DNA of 64,000 bases from Streptomyces hiroshimensis (GTDB lineage: Bacteria > Actinomycetota > Actinomycetes > Streptomycetales > Streptomycetaceae). The DNA is taken from the NCBI RefSeq assembly GCF_014650335.1, contig NZ_BMUT01000009.1:299414-363413 (forward strand), given 5' to 3'. The notes beneath the pieces are model-generated. The model was not told where the DNA came from. It ran no database searches and saw only the letters and a program-made list of their open reading frames with translations. Positions 15,383-23,839 of this stretch are shown piece by piece. Made by a program: the position numbers and the translations under genes. Numbering within the stretch: the stretch's first letter is position 1; every line of letters begins with the position of its first letter.

Positions 15383-17694
15383 GGACCCTCCTCCCTGTCT
15401 GCAGGAGGGGGGACCGGGTGTGTGCCAGGCGCGACAGGCATCCGATTCGGATCATCCCACAGCAGAGCGACATGGCGGCCGACAACAAAATACTCTTCAG
15501 GATCGCGGTCGCCGGACGAGATGCGCAATGACTTGACCAGACCGGGTAGGCCGCGGGGGTCGCGGCTGTCCAATAAGGACCGGAGCGCGGTGCGGAAGGC
15601 AGGGTCGATTCCGTTCCTGCGGTCCCACAGCACCACGGGGACCCCTGCCCGTAACGCCGCTGCCAGCTCGTTGAGTTGGTCGTGCACCCCTTCTTCGCTA
15701 CGAGCGCCGTCCGGCGGAGCGCTGAGGACGGCCACGGCGGGAGGGGGATCGGAGAGCAGATGGCGCCTGCCGTCCTGCGGGAACCAATGGACCCGCCCTG
15801 CACAGCCGTTCGTGAAGTCCCTCCATCTTCGGGACCAACTTCCGTGCAGGTCACGGCGGTCGATCCGCTCCAGACTCCTCAGAACCACGTGGTGGTCCTC
15901 CCCCAGCACCCCGTCCACCCCCTGGAAAGGCGCCTTGCGCCATCGCTCCACAGTCATGCCCAACAGCCCCTGCGGAAGCACGAATTCAATGGCAAGGTCA
16001 CTCTTTAGATACGCCCATTCGCTCTCGGCTTGACGGATCAGCGAGCGCACCTCGCTCTCCGCGTGGTCGAGGTCGATCCTGCGGTCGGTGCCCCGGAGCT
16101 GCCCCTCCGGGTGCAATCGCCACCAGTGCGACAGCAGCGCGTTCCTCCCCTGCTCGGGCGCGAGCAGGGGCCGGATGCGGATGATCAGGTAGTCCGGGGG
16201 GTCCCAGACATCGGGGGTGCCTGGGGTGCCTGGGATGCCGGGGGCGTCGGGGACGTCGGGGATGCGGGAGGGAAGCGGCTCGGGAGGGTCGGCGGCAGGC
16301 CGCGGGGCGGTCCGTTGATCAGGAGGGTGCGGGTCGTACCGGCGCGCCCACTCGACGATCCTGAGCCGGACCGCGTCCTCCGCTCCGAGGGCCAGCAACT
16401 GCTCCAGGACCTGGAAGCAGGGCAGGGCCTCCCCCGGGCGGGCGTTGAGCGTCGCCGCATGCAGGAAGACCGTCCAGGGCTCGCTGCAGTGGCCGGGGGC
16501 CGCCGGCAGCCGCCGGGCGTGCAGGAAGCCCGAGTACCGCCGGTGCAGATCGGGGATGCGCACGCCGTCCAGCAGCAGAAAGAGCTCGTCCCACTCCTCT
16601 TCGCCCAGCAGCTCCACCTCCCACAGGGCGGTGGCCACGCGCAGCTTGCGGATCGCCACCGAGTCGCCCTCGCGCCACTCCAGGCTCTTCACGAGCGGGG
16701 CAAGCCCCGCAGGCCCGCCGCAGAGGTCCTGCACCAGCCGGACGACGAGACTGCGCCGCGCCGTACCGGCCGTGCCGCCCACCAGGGCTGCGCGGGCCGT
16801 GCGGCCGTATCTGAGGACGAGGTCGTACAGCGTCCCGTCGTCGGTGATGCAGCCGACCTCCATCACTGCGTCGACGAGATATCGCGGCGGCTCCTGGCGG
16901 ACGTCGGCTTCCGGACCGCCGTACTCCGGGGGCGGGGGAGTGCACCTCCGGGGGCCGACGGACCGATCGTCGGGGGGTCGGTCGCTGACAGCTTGGTCGC
17001 CGACGGCACCGGCGAGCGGCGGCCACAGGCGGACGGCCGCCTCCACCGGAAGCATCCAGGCGGCCTTGACCGTGCGGTCGGTGTGGGCCGCCGTGACGAG
17101 GCCGATGACGCGGCCCCGGTCCGGATCCCACACCGCCGCGCCGCTGAACCCGTGCTCCATGACGGCGCCCGTCGTATGGAGGGCGTCGAGCTGCAGCCAG
17201 TCCGGGCACGGCCCGCCGCCGCCCGTCAGTACGGCCGTCGCGATGAGCCCGGCCGGCGCTCCGCGCGGATAGCCGATGACGGAGACCCGACGGCCGTCCG
17301 GACTGCCGCAGGGAGCGAGGGGGAGCGGGCCGCAGTCCCGGGGGAGGAGGGGATGGCCCGGGTCGAGCGCGAGGACGGCGAGGTCGGCGCTGCCGGCGAG
17401 CGCCGTGCCGGGAGGGACGTGGCCGAGGGGCGGCGGCGGTGCCCAGCCGCCGGGCACGGGGCGGGCCGCGGCCGACCAGTTGCGGCCGGGGAAGTCGACG
17501 GTCAGTTCACCGAGTTCACCGAGTTCACCGAGTCCACCGGCCGGTGGTCCGCCGGTCGCGCTGATGACGACATGGGCGCAGGTCAGGACGTGCAGCGCGG
17601 CTCCGTTCGGGGTGCGTGGCGCCACCAGGATGCCTGCTCCCCATAAGCTGCCGTCCGGCGAGAGTGCCCGTACCTGCCCTAGATTCGGCCACAT
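15379..17694 (-). CDS. Trypsin-like serine protease with effector-associated region and C-terminal VMAP-C domain
   Basis: The 771-residue protein has an N-terminal chymotrypsin-fold protease with a visible triad: H41 (LTCAHVV), D104 (SADLAVLAL) and S184 (HGFSGAAVWD). No signal peptide is seen, so it is probably cytoplasmic. A helical region (about 300-480; YLVDAVMEVGCITDDGTLYD) is consistent with an effector-associated domain. The C-terminal part (about 540-765; LAIEFVLPQGLLGMTVERW, HHVVLRSLERIDR) matches the VMAP-C fold of vWA-MoxR-associated proteins. In such systems the VMAP module is thought to receive a signal from the MoxR ATPase and unleash the protease; that is inference here. ATG 17694 has GGGGGAGA 9 nt upstream. 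A GEL repeat (residues 55-64) marks a 9-bp expansion. Confidence 0.85.
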   Translation of the reverse strand: MWPNLGQVRALSPDGSLWGAGILVAPRTPNGAALHVLTCAHVVISATGGPPAGGLGELGELGELTVDFPGRNWSAAARPVPGGWAPPPPLGHVPPGTALAGSADLAVLALDPGHPLLPRDCGPLPLAPCGSPDGRRVSVIGYPRGAPAGLIATAVLTGGGGPCPDWLQLDALHTTGAVMEHGFSGAAVWDPDRGRVIGLVTAAHTDRTVKAAWMLPVEAAVRLWPPLAGAVGDQAVSDRPPDDRSVGPRRCTPPPPEYGGPEADVRQEPPRYLVDAVMEVGCITDDGTLYDLVLRYGRTARAALVGGTAGTARRSLVVRLVQDLCGGPAGLAPLVKSLEWREGDSVAIRKLRVATALWEVELLGEEEWDELFLLLDGVRIPDLHRRYSGFLHARRLPAAPGHCSEPWTVFLHAATLNARPGEALPCFQVLEQLLALGAEDAVRLRIVEWARRYDPHPPDQRTAPRPAADPPEPLPSRIPDVPDAPGIPGTPGTPDVWDPPDYLIIRIRPLLAPEQGRNALLSHWWRLHPEGQLRGTDRRIDLDHAESEVRSLIRQAESEWAYLKSDLAIEFVLPQGLLGMTVERWRKAPFQGVDGVLGEDHHVVLRSLERIDRRDLHGSWSRRWRDFTNGCAGRVHWFPQDGRRHLLSDPPPAVAVLSAPPDGARSEEGVHDQLNELAAALRAGVPVVLWDRRNGIDPAFRTALRSLLDSRDPRGLPGLVKSLRISSGDRDPEEYFVVGRHVALLWDDPNRMPVAPGTHPVPPPADREEGP

Positions 17695-17922
17695 GGCGAT
17701 CGTCTCCCCCGACGTCGTCCCGGCATCGTCCCGGCGTCTGCAAGGCACTTCCCTGGCATCTGCAAGGGCGCTTCCCCGGCATCCGCGCGGCGTCTGCGCG
17801 GCGTCTGTGCGGATGCCCTCCCGGCATGATGCGCGTCTACGGCCCACCCTGCGCCAAGTCTAGGAGCGGTGGCCGGAATTCAGCAGGTTGCATGCCCCGC
17901 ATGCCATCCGCCGCATCCGTCA
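17695..17922. other. Intergenic stretch of degenerate GGCGTCTGC / CCGGCATC repeats
   Basis: This 228-bp spacer between the Trypco1 gene and the protease gene contains no ORF with coding character. It repeats short words such as GGCGTCTGC, CCGGCATC and their partners at irregular 12-40-bp spacing, several of them inverted (GGATGCC...GGCATCC). It must hold the ribosome-binding site, and possibly a second promoter, for the protease gene. Confidence 0.5.
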
Positions 17923-18261
17923 TCAGTCCTGCGCCGACCCGCCGGTGCGGGCACGCCACACCATGGCGACCTTGAGGTGCCCCTCCGTCTCCGTCCGGGC
18001 GATGACCGCCCCCGCCGTCGCGTTGAGCCGTACCCCGAACTCGACGGTGACCTCCTCCGGCGGCCGGGGCAGGGAGATCAGCCGGTTGAGCGTCGTCTGC
18101 GCGATGCCCCGGATGCGGTTGAGGCCCTCCTCCAGAGACCCGGTCGCGTCGGCGATGGCGTCCCCGAGGCGCGAGACGGCGACGATTCCCGGCTCGTCCT
18201 CGGACACCTCGACGACGGCTTCCCCGCCGTCCTCCGTACGGAACCTGATCAACTGGGTCAC
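17923..18261 (-). CDS. Trypsin-co-occurring domain 1 (Trypco1 / CU044_2847 family) protein
   Basis: The 112-residue soluble protein begins with a beta-rich segment (TQLIRFRTEDGGEAVVEVSE). It then has a helix and ends with TVEFGVRLNATAGAVIARTETEGHLKVAMVW, the hallmark of the Trypco1 family. Trypco1 proteins are recurrently encoded beside trypsin-like proteases in actinobacterial conflict loci and are proposed to hold or position the protease; no activity is established. The start is GTG 18261, with GGAGG 9 nt upstream. It is the first gene of the minus-strand set, which makes it a candidate sensor or inhibitor for the protease encoded 228 bp downstream. Confidence 0.85.
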   Translation of the reverse strand: MTQLIRFRTEDGGEAVVEVSEDEPGIVAVSRLGDAIADATGSLEEGLNRIRGIAQTTLNRLISLPRPPEEVTVEFGVRLNATAGAVIARTETEGHLKVAMVWRARTGGSAQD

Positions 18262-18368
18262 CGCGCTCGGCCTCCGCCCCGGGGTAACTCTGCAAACCCG
18301 ACCTTAGGGTCACGAATCTACCGGCAGGGGCGGGGAGTTGGCCAAGGATCGACGGGGAAGGCCGGTCC

Positions 18369-19160
18369 CTACGGCGCGGGCCGGAGCCGTCCCTCCAGCC
18401 CGTCGAGAACGCGCTGCAGCCCGTAGTCGAACTTCTCGTCGCGCGTCTCGCGGGGGTCCTTGCCCCGCAGCGCCTCGTACTGCTCCCGCAGCTGGGGATG
18501 GGCGCTCGCGGCCTCCTCGGCGGCGGGCCACAGGCTCTCCACCCACTCCCGCTCGGTCCGGCCGCTGCGGGCGAGCGTCGTCAGCCATGCCGCTTCGCTG
18601 ACGGTCATGCCGATGACGTACGCGGTGAGCGCGGACACGGCGTGGTCGGCCTCGTCCGCGGGGAGGCCGGCCGCGGCGAACATGGCGAGCAGCCCCTCGG
18701 AGAGCCGCATCGCGTTCGGCCCGAGCTGGGTCACGCCCGCCCCGCCGAGGACGGAACCCATCCAGGGGTGCTGGAGGACCGTCGCGCGCAGGCTGCGGGC
18801 GCAACGGGCGGCGGCTGCCCGCCAGTCGGCGTACGCGCCGGGGGTGTGCGTGCCGGAGGCGTACGCGTCGGGGCCGGGCACCTCGATCTCGCCGTAGACC
18901 TCGTCCACGACCAGCTCGATGATCTCGTCCTTGTTCGCCACGTGCGTGTACATGGAGGTCGCGCCGGCGTTCAGGCGGGTGCCGAGCTTGCGCATGCTCA
19001 GGGCGTCGATGCCCTCGGCGTCGAGCAGTTCGAGCGCGGCGGAAACGATCTGCTCGCGGCTCAGGGCGGGCTGCTCGCGCTTGGCGCGCCGGGGGCGGGT
19101 CCACACGGACGGGATCGTGGACGGGATCGGCTGCTTCTCCTGCTGCTCGTCGGCCGGCAT
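18369..19160 (-). CDS. TetR-family transcriptional repressor
   Basis: The 263-residue protein has a basic N-terminal extension and a TetR HTH (about 35-80; REQIVSAALELLDAEGIDAL, LGTRLNAGATSMYTHVANKDEI). A large helical ligand domain of the TetR C-terminal type follows (ERVVDEVYGEI-like segment onward). It would repress transcription and release DNA on binding a small molecule. GAGGAGG lies 3 nt upstream of ATG 19160. It is divergent from the beta-lactamase-fold hydrolase, and the shared 182-bp region holds an inverted repeat (19232-19262), so that hydrolase is the likely target together with the repressor itself. Confidence 0.92.
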   Translation of the reverse strand: MPADEQQEKQPIPSTIPSVWTRPRRAKREQPALSREQIVSAALELLDAEGIDALSMRKLGTRLNAGATSMYTHVANKDEIIELVVDEVYGEIEVPGPDAYASGTHTPGAYADWRAAAARCARSLRATVLQHPWMGSVLGGAGVTQLGPNAMRLSEGLLAMFAAAGLPADEADHAVSALTAYVIGMTVSEAAWLTTLARSGRTEREWVESLWPAAEEAASAHPQLREQYEALRGKDPRETRDEKFDYGLQRVLDGLEGRLRPAP

Positions 19161-19231
19161 ACGGCCTCCTCTCTCTTGCGCGCTCTCTCGCGGCACAGGA
19201 TAGCCGCCGAACCGCACAACGTACGTATTGC

Positions 19232-19262
19232 CGAACAGTGTGCGATGGCCGTACAGTGTTCG
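19232..19262. promoter_or_regulatory. Inverted repeat, candidate TetR operator
   Basis: CGAACAGTGT (19232-19241) and ACAGTGTTCG (19253-19262) are inverted 10-mers with one mismatched position and an 11-nt spacer. They lie between the divergent TetR and hydrolase starts, 71 nt from the first and 80 nt from the second. The position and symmetry fit a homodimeric repressor site. Confidence 0.5.
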
Positions 19263-19342
19263 ACATGGCGCACGGCGTTCGAAGAGCGAGCCGGCGGGCG
19301 CCGTCCATTTCGCACAGGACCGGACCGGATCGGGGAGAAACG

Positions 19343-20779
19343 ATGTCCACGAATCGCACTGCTGCTGCCGCCTCTGCTGCCGCCTCTGCCTTCGACGCAG
19401 CCCACTGGCAGGCCCGTCTCGACGAACTGCGGGCGGCGCACCACGTCCCGGCGGCGTCCCTCGCCGTCCTCGTCGGCGGGCGGATCCACGAGCTGGCCAG
19501 CGGGGTGCTGCACCGCGGCACGGGCGTGGAGGCGACCACGGACTCGGTCTTCCAGCTCGGTTCGATCGCGAAGGTCTACACGGCCACGCTGGTGATGCAG
19601 CTGGCGGAGTCCGGCGCCCTGGACCTGGACGCACCGGTCGCCGACGTCCTGCCGGAGTTCGCCGTCGCCGACCCGGAGGCGGCCGAGGCCATCACCGTCC
19701 GCCGGCTGCTCAGCCACACGAGCGGACTGACCTGCGACTTCACGCTCGACACGGGCCGTGGCGACGACTGCCTCGCCAAGTACGTGGAGGCCGCGCAAGG
19801 GGTGGCGCTGGACTGCCCGCCCGGCACGGCCGTCTCGTACAGCAGCGTCGGCTACAACGTCCTCGGCCGCATCATCGAGGTGCTGACCGGCCAGACGTGG
19901 GACCAGGCACTCAAGGACCGCCTCCTCACCCCGCTGGGGCTCACGCACACGATGACGCTGCCCGAAGAGGTGCTGCGCTTCCGCGCGGCGATGGGTCACC
20001 TGGGCGAGCCCGGCCAGGACCCGGAGCCGGCGCCCGCCTGGGACCTCATGCCGCGCTCGGCGGGCCCTTACGGCCGCGTCTGCGCCACCGCCGGCGACGT
20101 GGCCCGGCTGGCCGGCATGCACCTCGCGGGGGGTACGGGGCCGGACGGCACGCGCGTACTGGACGCCGGGACCGTCTCGGCCATGCAGCGGCGCGAGGTC
20201 GACGTCCCGGACAAGTGGACCGTCAGCGCCGACGGCTGGGGCCTGGGCTGGACCCTGTACGACTGGGCCGGCATCCCCGGCTTCGGCCACGACGGCGCCT
20301 CGATCGGGCAGTACGGATACCTGCGCGTGGTGCCGGAGGCGGACGTGGCCGTGGTTCTGCTGACCAACGGCGGCGGCGCACGCCTGCTCTACGCCGCCCT
20401 GTTCCGCGAACTCCTCGCCGAGCTCGCCGGAGTGACCATGCCCGCCCCCTTCGCCCCGCCGGCCGCACCGCCCGCCGTGGACATGACGCCGCTCGTCGGC
20501 ACGTACCGGCGCGAGGGCGTCGTCATCACCGTCACGGCCACCGCCACCGCCGCCGGGCGCACGGGCGAGCCGCGCCTGGTCTACGAATTCGTCGACGGCA
20601 TGAAGGACTTCTCGCCCCCGCTGGAGATGGACCTGACGCCTCTGTCGCCCACGGTCTTCGCCGCCTCGGGCGCGGGCCCGTCCTTCAGCGAGGACTGGAT
20701 GCCGGTGGTCTTCTCCACGCTCTCGGACGGTACGGCGTGCGTGTACATCGGCATGCGGGCGGCACCGCGGGTGTCCTGA
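19343..20779 (+). CDS. Serine hydrolase, class C beta-lactamase / penicillin-binding-protein fold
   Basis: The 478-residue protein shows the class C motifs in order: SxxK as FQLGSIAKVYT (about 75-79), the Tyr motif as SYSSVGYN (about 168-175), and HxG as FGHDGAS in the C-terminal half. A C-terminal beta domain of roughly 120 residues follows, as in esterases and D-aminopeptidases of this fold. There is no convincing signal peptide; the N-terminus is Ala/Ser-rich, so a cytoplasmic esterase or amidase is likely. ATG 19343 is preferred because GGGGAG lies 5 nt upstream. It is probably controlled by the divergent TetR repressor. Confidence 0.9.
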   Translation: MSTNRTAAAASAAASAFDAAHWQARLDELRAAHHVPAASLAVLVGGRIHELASGVLHRGTGVEATTDSVFQLGSIAKVYTATLVMQLAESGALDLDAPVADVLPEFAVADPEAAEAITVRRLLSHTSGLTCDFTLDTGRGDDCLAKYVEAAQGVALDCPPGTAVSYSSVGYNVLGRIIEVLTGQTWDQALKDRLLTPLGLTHTMTLPEEVLRFRAAMGHLGEPGQDPEPAPAWDLMPRSAGPYGRVCATAGDVARLAGMHLAGGTGPDGTRVLDAGTVSAMQRREVDVPDKWTVSADGWGLGWTLYDWAGIPGFGHDGASIGQYGYLRVVPEADVAVVLLTNGGGARLLYAALFRELLAELAGVTMPAPFAPPAAPPAVDMTPLVGTYRREGVVITVTATATAAGRTGEPRLVYEFVDGMKDFSPPLEMDLTPLSPTVFAASGAGPSFSEDWMPVVFSTLSDGTACVYIGMRAAPRVS

Positions 20780-20832
20780 AGCGGACGGGCGGGGAGCCGG
20801 GAACGGAGCCGGGAACGGAGCCCACCAAATAC

Positions 20833-20866
20833 GAAGGCCCCGGCCGGTTTCCCGGTCGGGGCCTTC
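20833..20866. terminator. Stem-loop terminator beside the left att copy
   Basis: A GAAGGCCCCGGCCGG arm (20833-20847) pairs with CCCGGTCGGGGCCTTC (20851-20866) across a 3-nt loop with one G-T wobble. It sits 24 nt before the tRNA-Ser remnant, in the same relation as the right-hand stem-loop to the intact tRNA. It is probably the original terminator of tRNA-Ser and also ends the hydrolase transcript. Confidence 0.75.
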
Positions 20867-20889
20867 GATAGTGCCCGGTGAGGCACTGT

Positions 20890-20943
20890 GCGGAGGATAC
20901 GAGATTCGAACTCGTGAGTGGTTGCCCCCAACACGCTTTCCAA
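20890..20943. repeat. Left attachment site: 54-bp remnant of the tRNA-Ser 3' part
   Basis: This matches 31789-31842 at 53 of 54 positions (20919 T versus 31818 G). The sequence covers the anticodon arm through the 3' acceptor end of tRNA-Ser(GGA) on the minus strand. Identity stops at the anticodon stem, as expected for a tRNA-targeting integrase crossover segment. Confidence 0.9.
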
Positions 20944-21080
20944 ATGTTCGTCCGGGGGTACGGGCGGGTGCGGGGTGGTGCCGGCCCGGGGCGGGGTGGT
21001 TGGCGGGTGGGCCTGTGGACCCCGCTGGACGGGGGCGAATGAGACCAAAACTGAGACCAGGCGATGTCTGTTTTGCCTGC

Positions 21081-21299
21081 TCAGACGTTCTTCTCTGCTC
21101 TGCGCCGCGCGGAGGAATGTGCGCCGAGAGCTCGTAGTGCGGCTTGACGCTCGCCCGGTGTGTAGGTGCAGTAAGGGCAGCCGCCGACCGTCTCGAAGGT
21201 CTCTCGGAAGCCCAAGTGGCCAAAGTGGCACTGGACGACCTCAGCCGTGCGTCCCTCCGTGCTCCAGAACAGAGGGATGCTGTCAGCATCGCTTGTCAT
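21081..21299 (-). CDS. Small hypothetical protein with Cys/His cluster
   Basis: The 72-residue protein contains QCHFGHLGFRETFETVGGCPYCTY, an arrangement of Cys and His that could bind one zinc ion, and a basic C-terminus ending AEKNV. The family is not recognised. ATG 21299 lies 5 nt after the stop of the small ORF ending at 21304, with AGAAGTGATC upstream, so it may be the last gene of a minus-strand operon. Confidence 0.45.
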   Translation of the reverse strand: MTSDADSIPLFWSTEGRTAEVVQCHFGHLGFRETFETVGGCPYCTYTPGERQAALRALGAHSSARRRAEKNV

Positions 21300-21303
21300 G
21301 TGA

Positions 21304-21471
21304 TCACTTCTCTCTGAGTCGGCCCGCCACGGTGTCTGCGGCGGTGCCCTGCTCCCGTCGGTGCTGCGCCATTGCGGGCTCTTGGGCAAAGGAGACGATG
21401 TCTGCGATGCCCGGGTGGTAGCCGTCCGAGGTGTCCACCACCAGTGTGGGTACGTCGAGGGAGATCGGCAC
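21304..21471 (-). CDS. Small hypothetical protein, start uncertain
   Basis: About 55 residues from GTG 21471 (VPISLDVPTLVVDTSDGYHP...) to a TGA at 21304. No family is recognised. The frame is open much farther upstream, but that part lies over non-coding sequence that resembles 20944-21060, so the short form is preferred. There is no strong ribosome-binding site. It ends 5 nt before the next ORF, in the same direction. Confidence 0.3.
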   Translation of the reverse strand: MPISLDVPTLVVDTSDGYHPGIADIVSFAQEPAMAQHRREQGTAADTVAGRLREK

Positions 21472-21680
21472 GGACGATTCGTGTGAGTGTTCTCGGGAGA
21501 CGATCGCTTCGAGAAGGTCGTGATCAGCGTGGGCGGCGCGATGCTCGCCCGGGGGTCCGGCAGGGTGTAGGGCGGTTCTGACCCGCGGTGCAGGTGTCAC
21601 GGTGCTGGCCTGTGGACTGCCCCGGACGACCGTGAATCCAACAAGAACTGCAACAACGGATCGCGCCCCGACCTGCGCTT

Positions 21681-22406
21681 TTACCGTTCGGCGTGCCTGC
21701 GCTGCAGGGCCGGAATCGCGGTGATCTTCTCGGTATCGAGACGGTCCCACAGGATGCCGCTCGGGCGGTGCGGGGCGGGGCAGGCGATGACCTCGTCTGG
21801 CGTGATGATCAGGTCGACGCTGACGTCGTGCTCGGTGGCAGGAATGGGCCCGTCCACGACCTGGAGAGGGTGGACAGTAGTGACCACCAGCGTCTCGGGG
21901 CTGATCAGCCCCGCCTCGGTCAGAAGCGCGAATTCGAGGTCGGAGTAGCCGGCGCCCTTGCCTATGCGGACGCCGTTTCTGTTGACCGCGACGCTGCCCA
22001 GGACCACGACCTGGATGGGGCGGAGGCTGCCGACGTCGACGGTCGGGGCGACAGAGGCTGCGACACGGCTGGAGGCGGCCTCGGCGGGCGGGACGGTGAG
22101 GGCGGCGGGGTCGAGCAGATAGAACGGTCGGGGCGTCGCGAGCTTCGGCACGGCCATGTAGACGGTCTTGCCTTCTTCCAGGGCCCGGGCGCGTACGGGT
22201 AGCTGGGCCTTGTCCGGGACGGCCTTGATGGTGGTGGCCGCCTTCCACGCGGGCAGGGCCGCGAGCTGTTCGGCGGCTTGATCGGAGCCCTTGAAGTTCG
22301 GGATGCGGCCGTGGGCGGTGTCGTTGTAGGTGGCGGAGGCGGCGTCGAGGGCGTCCCAGACACGCTGTCGCACCTGCTGCTTGGCCTCGTCGTACTCGGT
22401 GGGCAC
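21681..22406 (-). CDS. 5-formyltetrahydrofolate cyclo-ligase family protein
   Basis: The 241-residue protein carries the family signature RIGKGAGYSDLEFALL near residue 165 and the Rossmann-like C-terminal half (LVVTTVHPLQVV). It would use ATP to convert 5-formyl-THF to 5,10-methenyl-THF. The N-terminal substrate-binding part is diverged from housekeeping enzymes, so a specialised folate-like substrate is possible. GTG 22406 has AAGGAG 7 nt upstream. It lies 17 bp downstream of the XRE-TPR regulator on the same strand, a pairing I believe recurs in Streptomyces accessory DNA. Confidence 0.85.
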   Translation of the reverse strand: MPTEYDEAKQQVRQRVWDALDAASATYNDTAHGRIPNFKGSDQAAEQLAALPAWKAATTIKAVPDKAQLPVRARALEEGKTVYMAVPKLATPRPFYLLDPAALTVPPAEAASSRVAASVAPTVDVGSLRPIQVVVLGSVAVNRNGVRIGKGAGYSDLEFALLTEAGLISPETLVVTTVHPLQVVDGPIPATEHDVSVDLIITPDEVIACPAPHRPSGILWDRLDTEKITAIPALQRRHAER

Positions 22407-22423
22407 CGGTGTTCTCCTTGCCT

Positions 22424-23593
22424 TCAGGTCGTCGCCATGAGCGCCAGCAGGCGGTCGTGGACGTCTTGGACGCGCGGTTGCTCGCGCCAGGGGCGGAGTT
22501 CTCGGGCGGCTCCGAAGACGATGTTCATGCCGCCTCCCCCTCGTGTCTCTTCCAGGTCTGTGATGGCTTGGCCGAGGGCGAGGACCGCCGCGTCGACTTC
22601 GCCCTGGCGAATGTGGACGAGCGTGAGGTTCCCCAGCACGATCGCGCGGGATTTCCGGCGATCCGCAAGTGTCACCGCTGTGGCTGTGAGGACTTGCTCC
22701 GCTCGCAGGTGCTGCCCGAGGGAGAGGTAGCAGGCCCCAGCGAGCCGCCCGAACTGGCTGGGAGAAATCAGCTCCACAGCCGCGTCCGTGGGGTCGGTTC
22801 GGCCGAGATGCTCTTCGGCCTTCGCGAGAGCACGTTCGCAATCAGTTGCCTCGCCGAGCATGGCGTGGGCTTCCGCCGCATGGAGCATCGCGAGGCCCGT
22901 GAGTGCCTGGCTGGAGTCGGCGACTGTGGCGGCCGCTCGTAGGCAGAGGCTCAGTCCGGCTACTGCGTCCCGGCCGCCGTAGAGGGCGACATATGCGGTG
23001 CGGAGGAGCGCGTGGCCTTCGAGCGTGTGATCACGTAGGTGGCGGGCGACGCTGGCGCCTTGGTCGTAAAAGGACTTCGCGGCGGCGTGGTCGCGGCGCT
23101 GGGAGGCATCCCAGACGAGCTGGCCCATGAACGTGGCGGTGTCTGCCTGGAGCGTGCGGAGCTCCCGTTGCACACGACCCCGGCGGGCCTCACCGGCTAG
23201 AAGGGCCACGTGCCCGAGCTGGCGGCCGGCCTCCGCAAGGAGTCCGGCGGAGGGCTCCTGGTCGTAGCGGTCGGTCAGCTCCTGAAAATCGGTGCGCAGC
23301 GTGGCGCACGTTTCCAGGTCGGATCGTTCGGGATACCGCGTGGCGTACTGGAGCCGGTCGGCTTGGGGATGGTCGGTGCTCGTCGAGGCGGTTGCGAGGA
23401 GCTCCTGTAATCCGTCCGCGGTGACGCCTAACGCGCGGGCGAGGCGTGGGCGCATCCACGGCCGGGGATCTGCTTTGCCGCTCTCCCACCGCACCACGGT
23501 GGAGCGGTCGACCTGCATCAGCTCCGCGAGCGCTTCCTGGGTGAAGCCCCTCGACTCTCGCTGCTGGGCAAGCCGGTGCCGCTTCAGCGTCAT
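22424..23593 (-). CDS. XRE-family HTH regulator with TPR-like C-terminal domain
   Basis: The 389-residue protein starts with an XRE HTH (about 5-60; QQRESRGFTQEALAELMQVDRSTVVRWESGK). Beyond it lies a long alpha-helical region of TPR-like pairs (about 100-380). This is the layout of peptide- or ligand-responsive regulators. ATG 23593 is preferred (GGGGAG upstream), because the longer frame to 23626 adds residues outside the HTH. It is the first gene of the minus-strand operon with the folate cyclo-ligase and is divergent from the remnant RiPP-type genes, which it may once have controlled. Confidence 0.88.
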   Translation of the reverse strand: MTLKRHRLAQQRESRGFTQEALAELMQVDRSTVVRWESGKADPRPWMRPRLARALGVTADGLQELLATASTSTDHPQADRLQYATRYPERSDLETCATLRTDFQELTDRYDQEPSAGLLAEAGRQLGHVALLAGEARRGRVQRELRTLQADTATFMGQLVWDASQRRDHAAAKSFYDQGASVARHLRDHTLEGHALLRTAYVALYGGRDAVAGLSLCLRAAATVADSSQALTGLAMLHAAEAHAMLGEATDCERALAKAEEHLGRTDPTDAAVELISPSQFGRLAGACYLSLGQHLRAEQVLTATAVTLADRRKSRAIVLGNLTLVHIRQGEVDAAVLALGQAITDLEETRGGGGMNIVFGAARELRPWREQPRVQDVHDRLLALMATT

Positions 23594-23839
23594 GAGGTCA
23601 TCTCCCCGATCTCCGTCAGAGGGCAACTTCCCAGGTCACGCCCAGGTATGCCACACGGATGCCGCACAAGTGCGTCAATTCTGCCCTGGACGGTGTCCTG
23701 GACGGGGAGTTCTGTGGAGGCCGACACCCCCGTGGTGAACCCAGCGGCGCTGGTCAGGGCCCCGACGCAGTGGGGCGCCAGCCAGGCCGCGCTGGTCCCG
23801 GCCCTTGAATCGTGGAAGAAGGCCCTACTGCCATGACCA

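Noticed and set aside
17695..17847. N-terminal extension of the trypsin-VMAP protein
   Set aside because: The extra residues are Arg/Cys-rich without family similarity, and ATG 17694 has a good ribosome-binding site.
20890..20943. A second functional tRNA-Ser gene
   Set aside because: Only the 3' half is present, and sequence diverges at the anticodon stem, so no acceptor 5' strand or D-arm exists.
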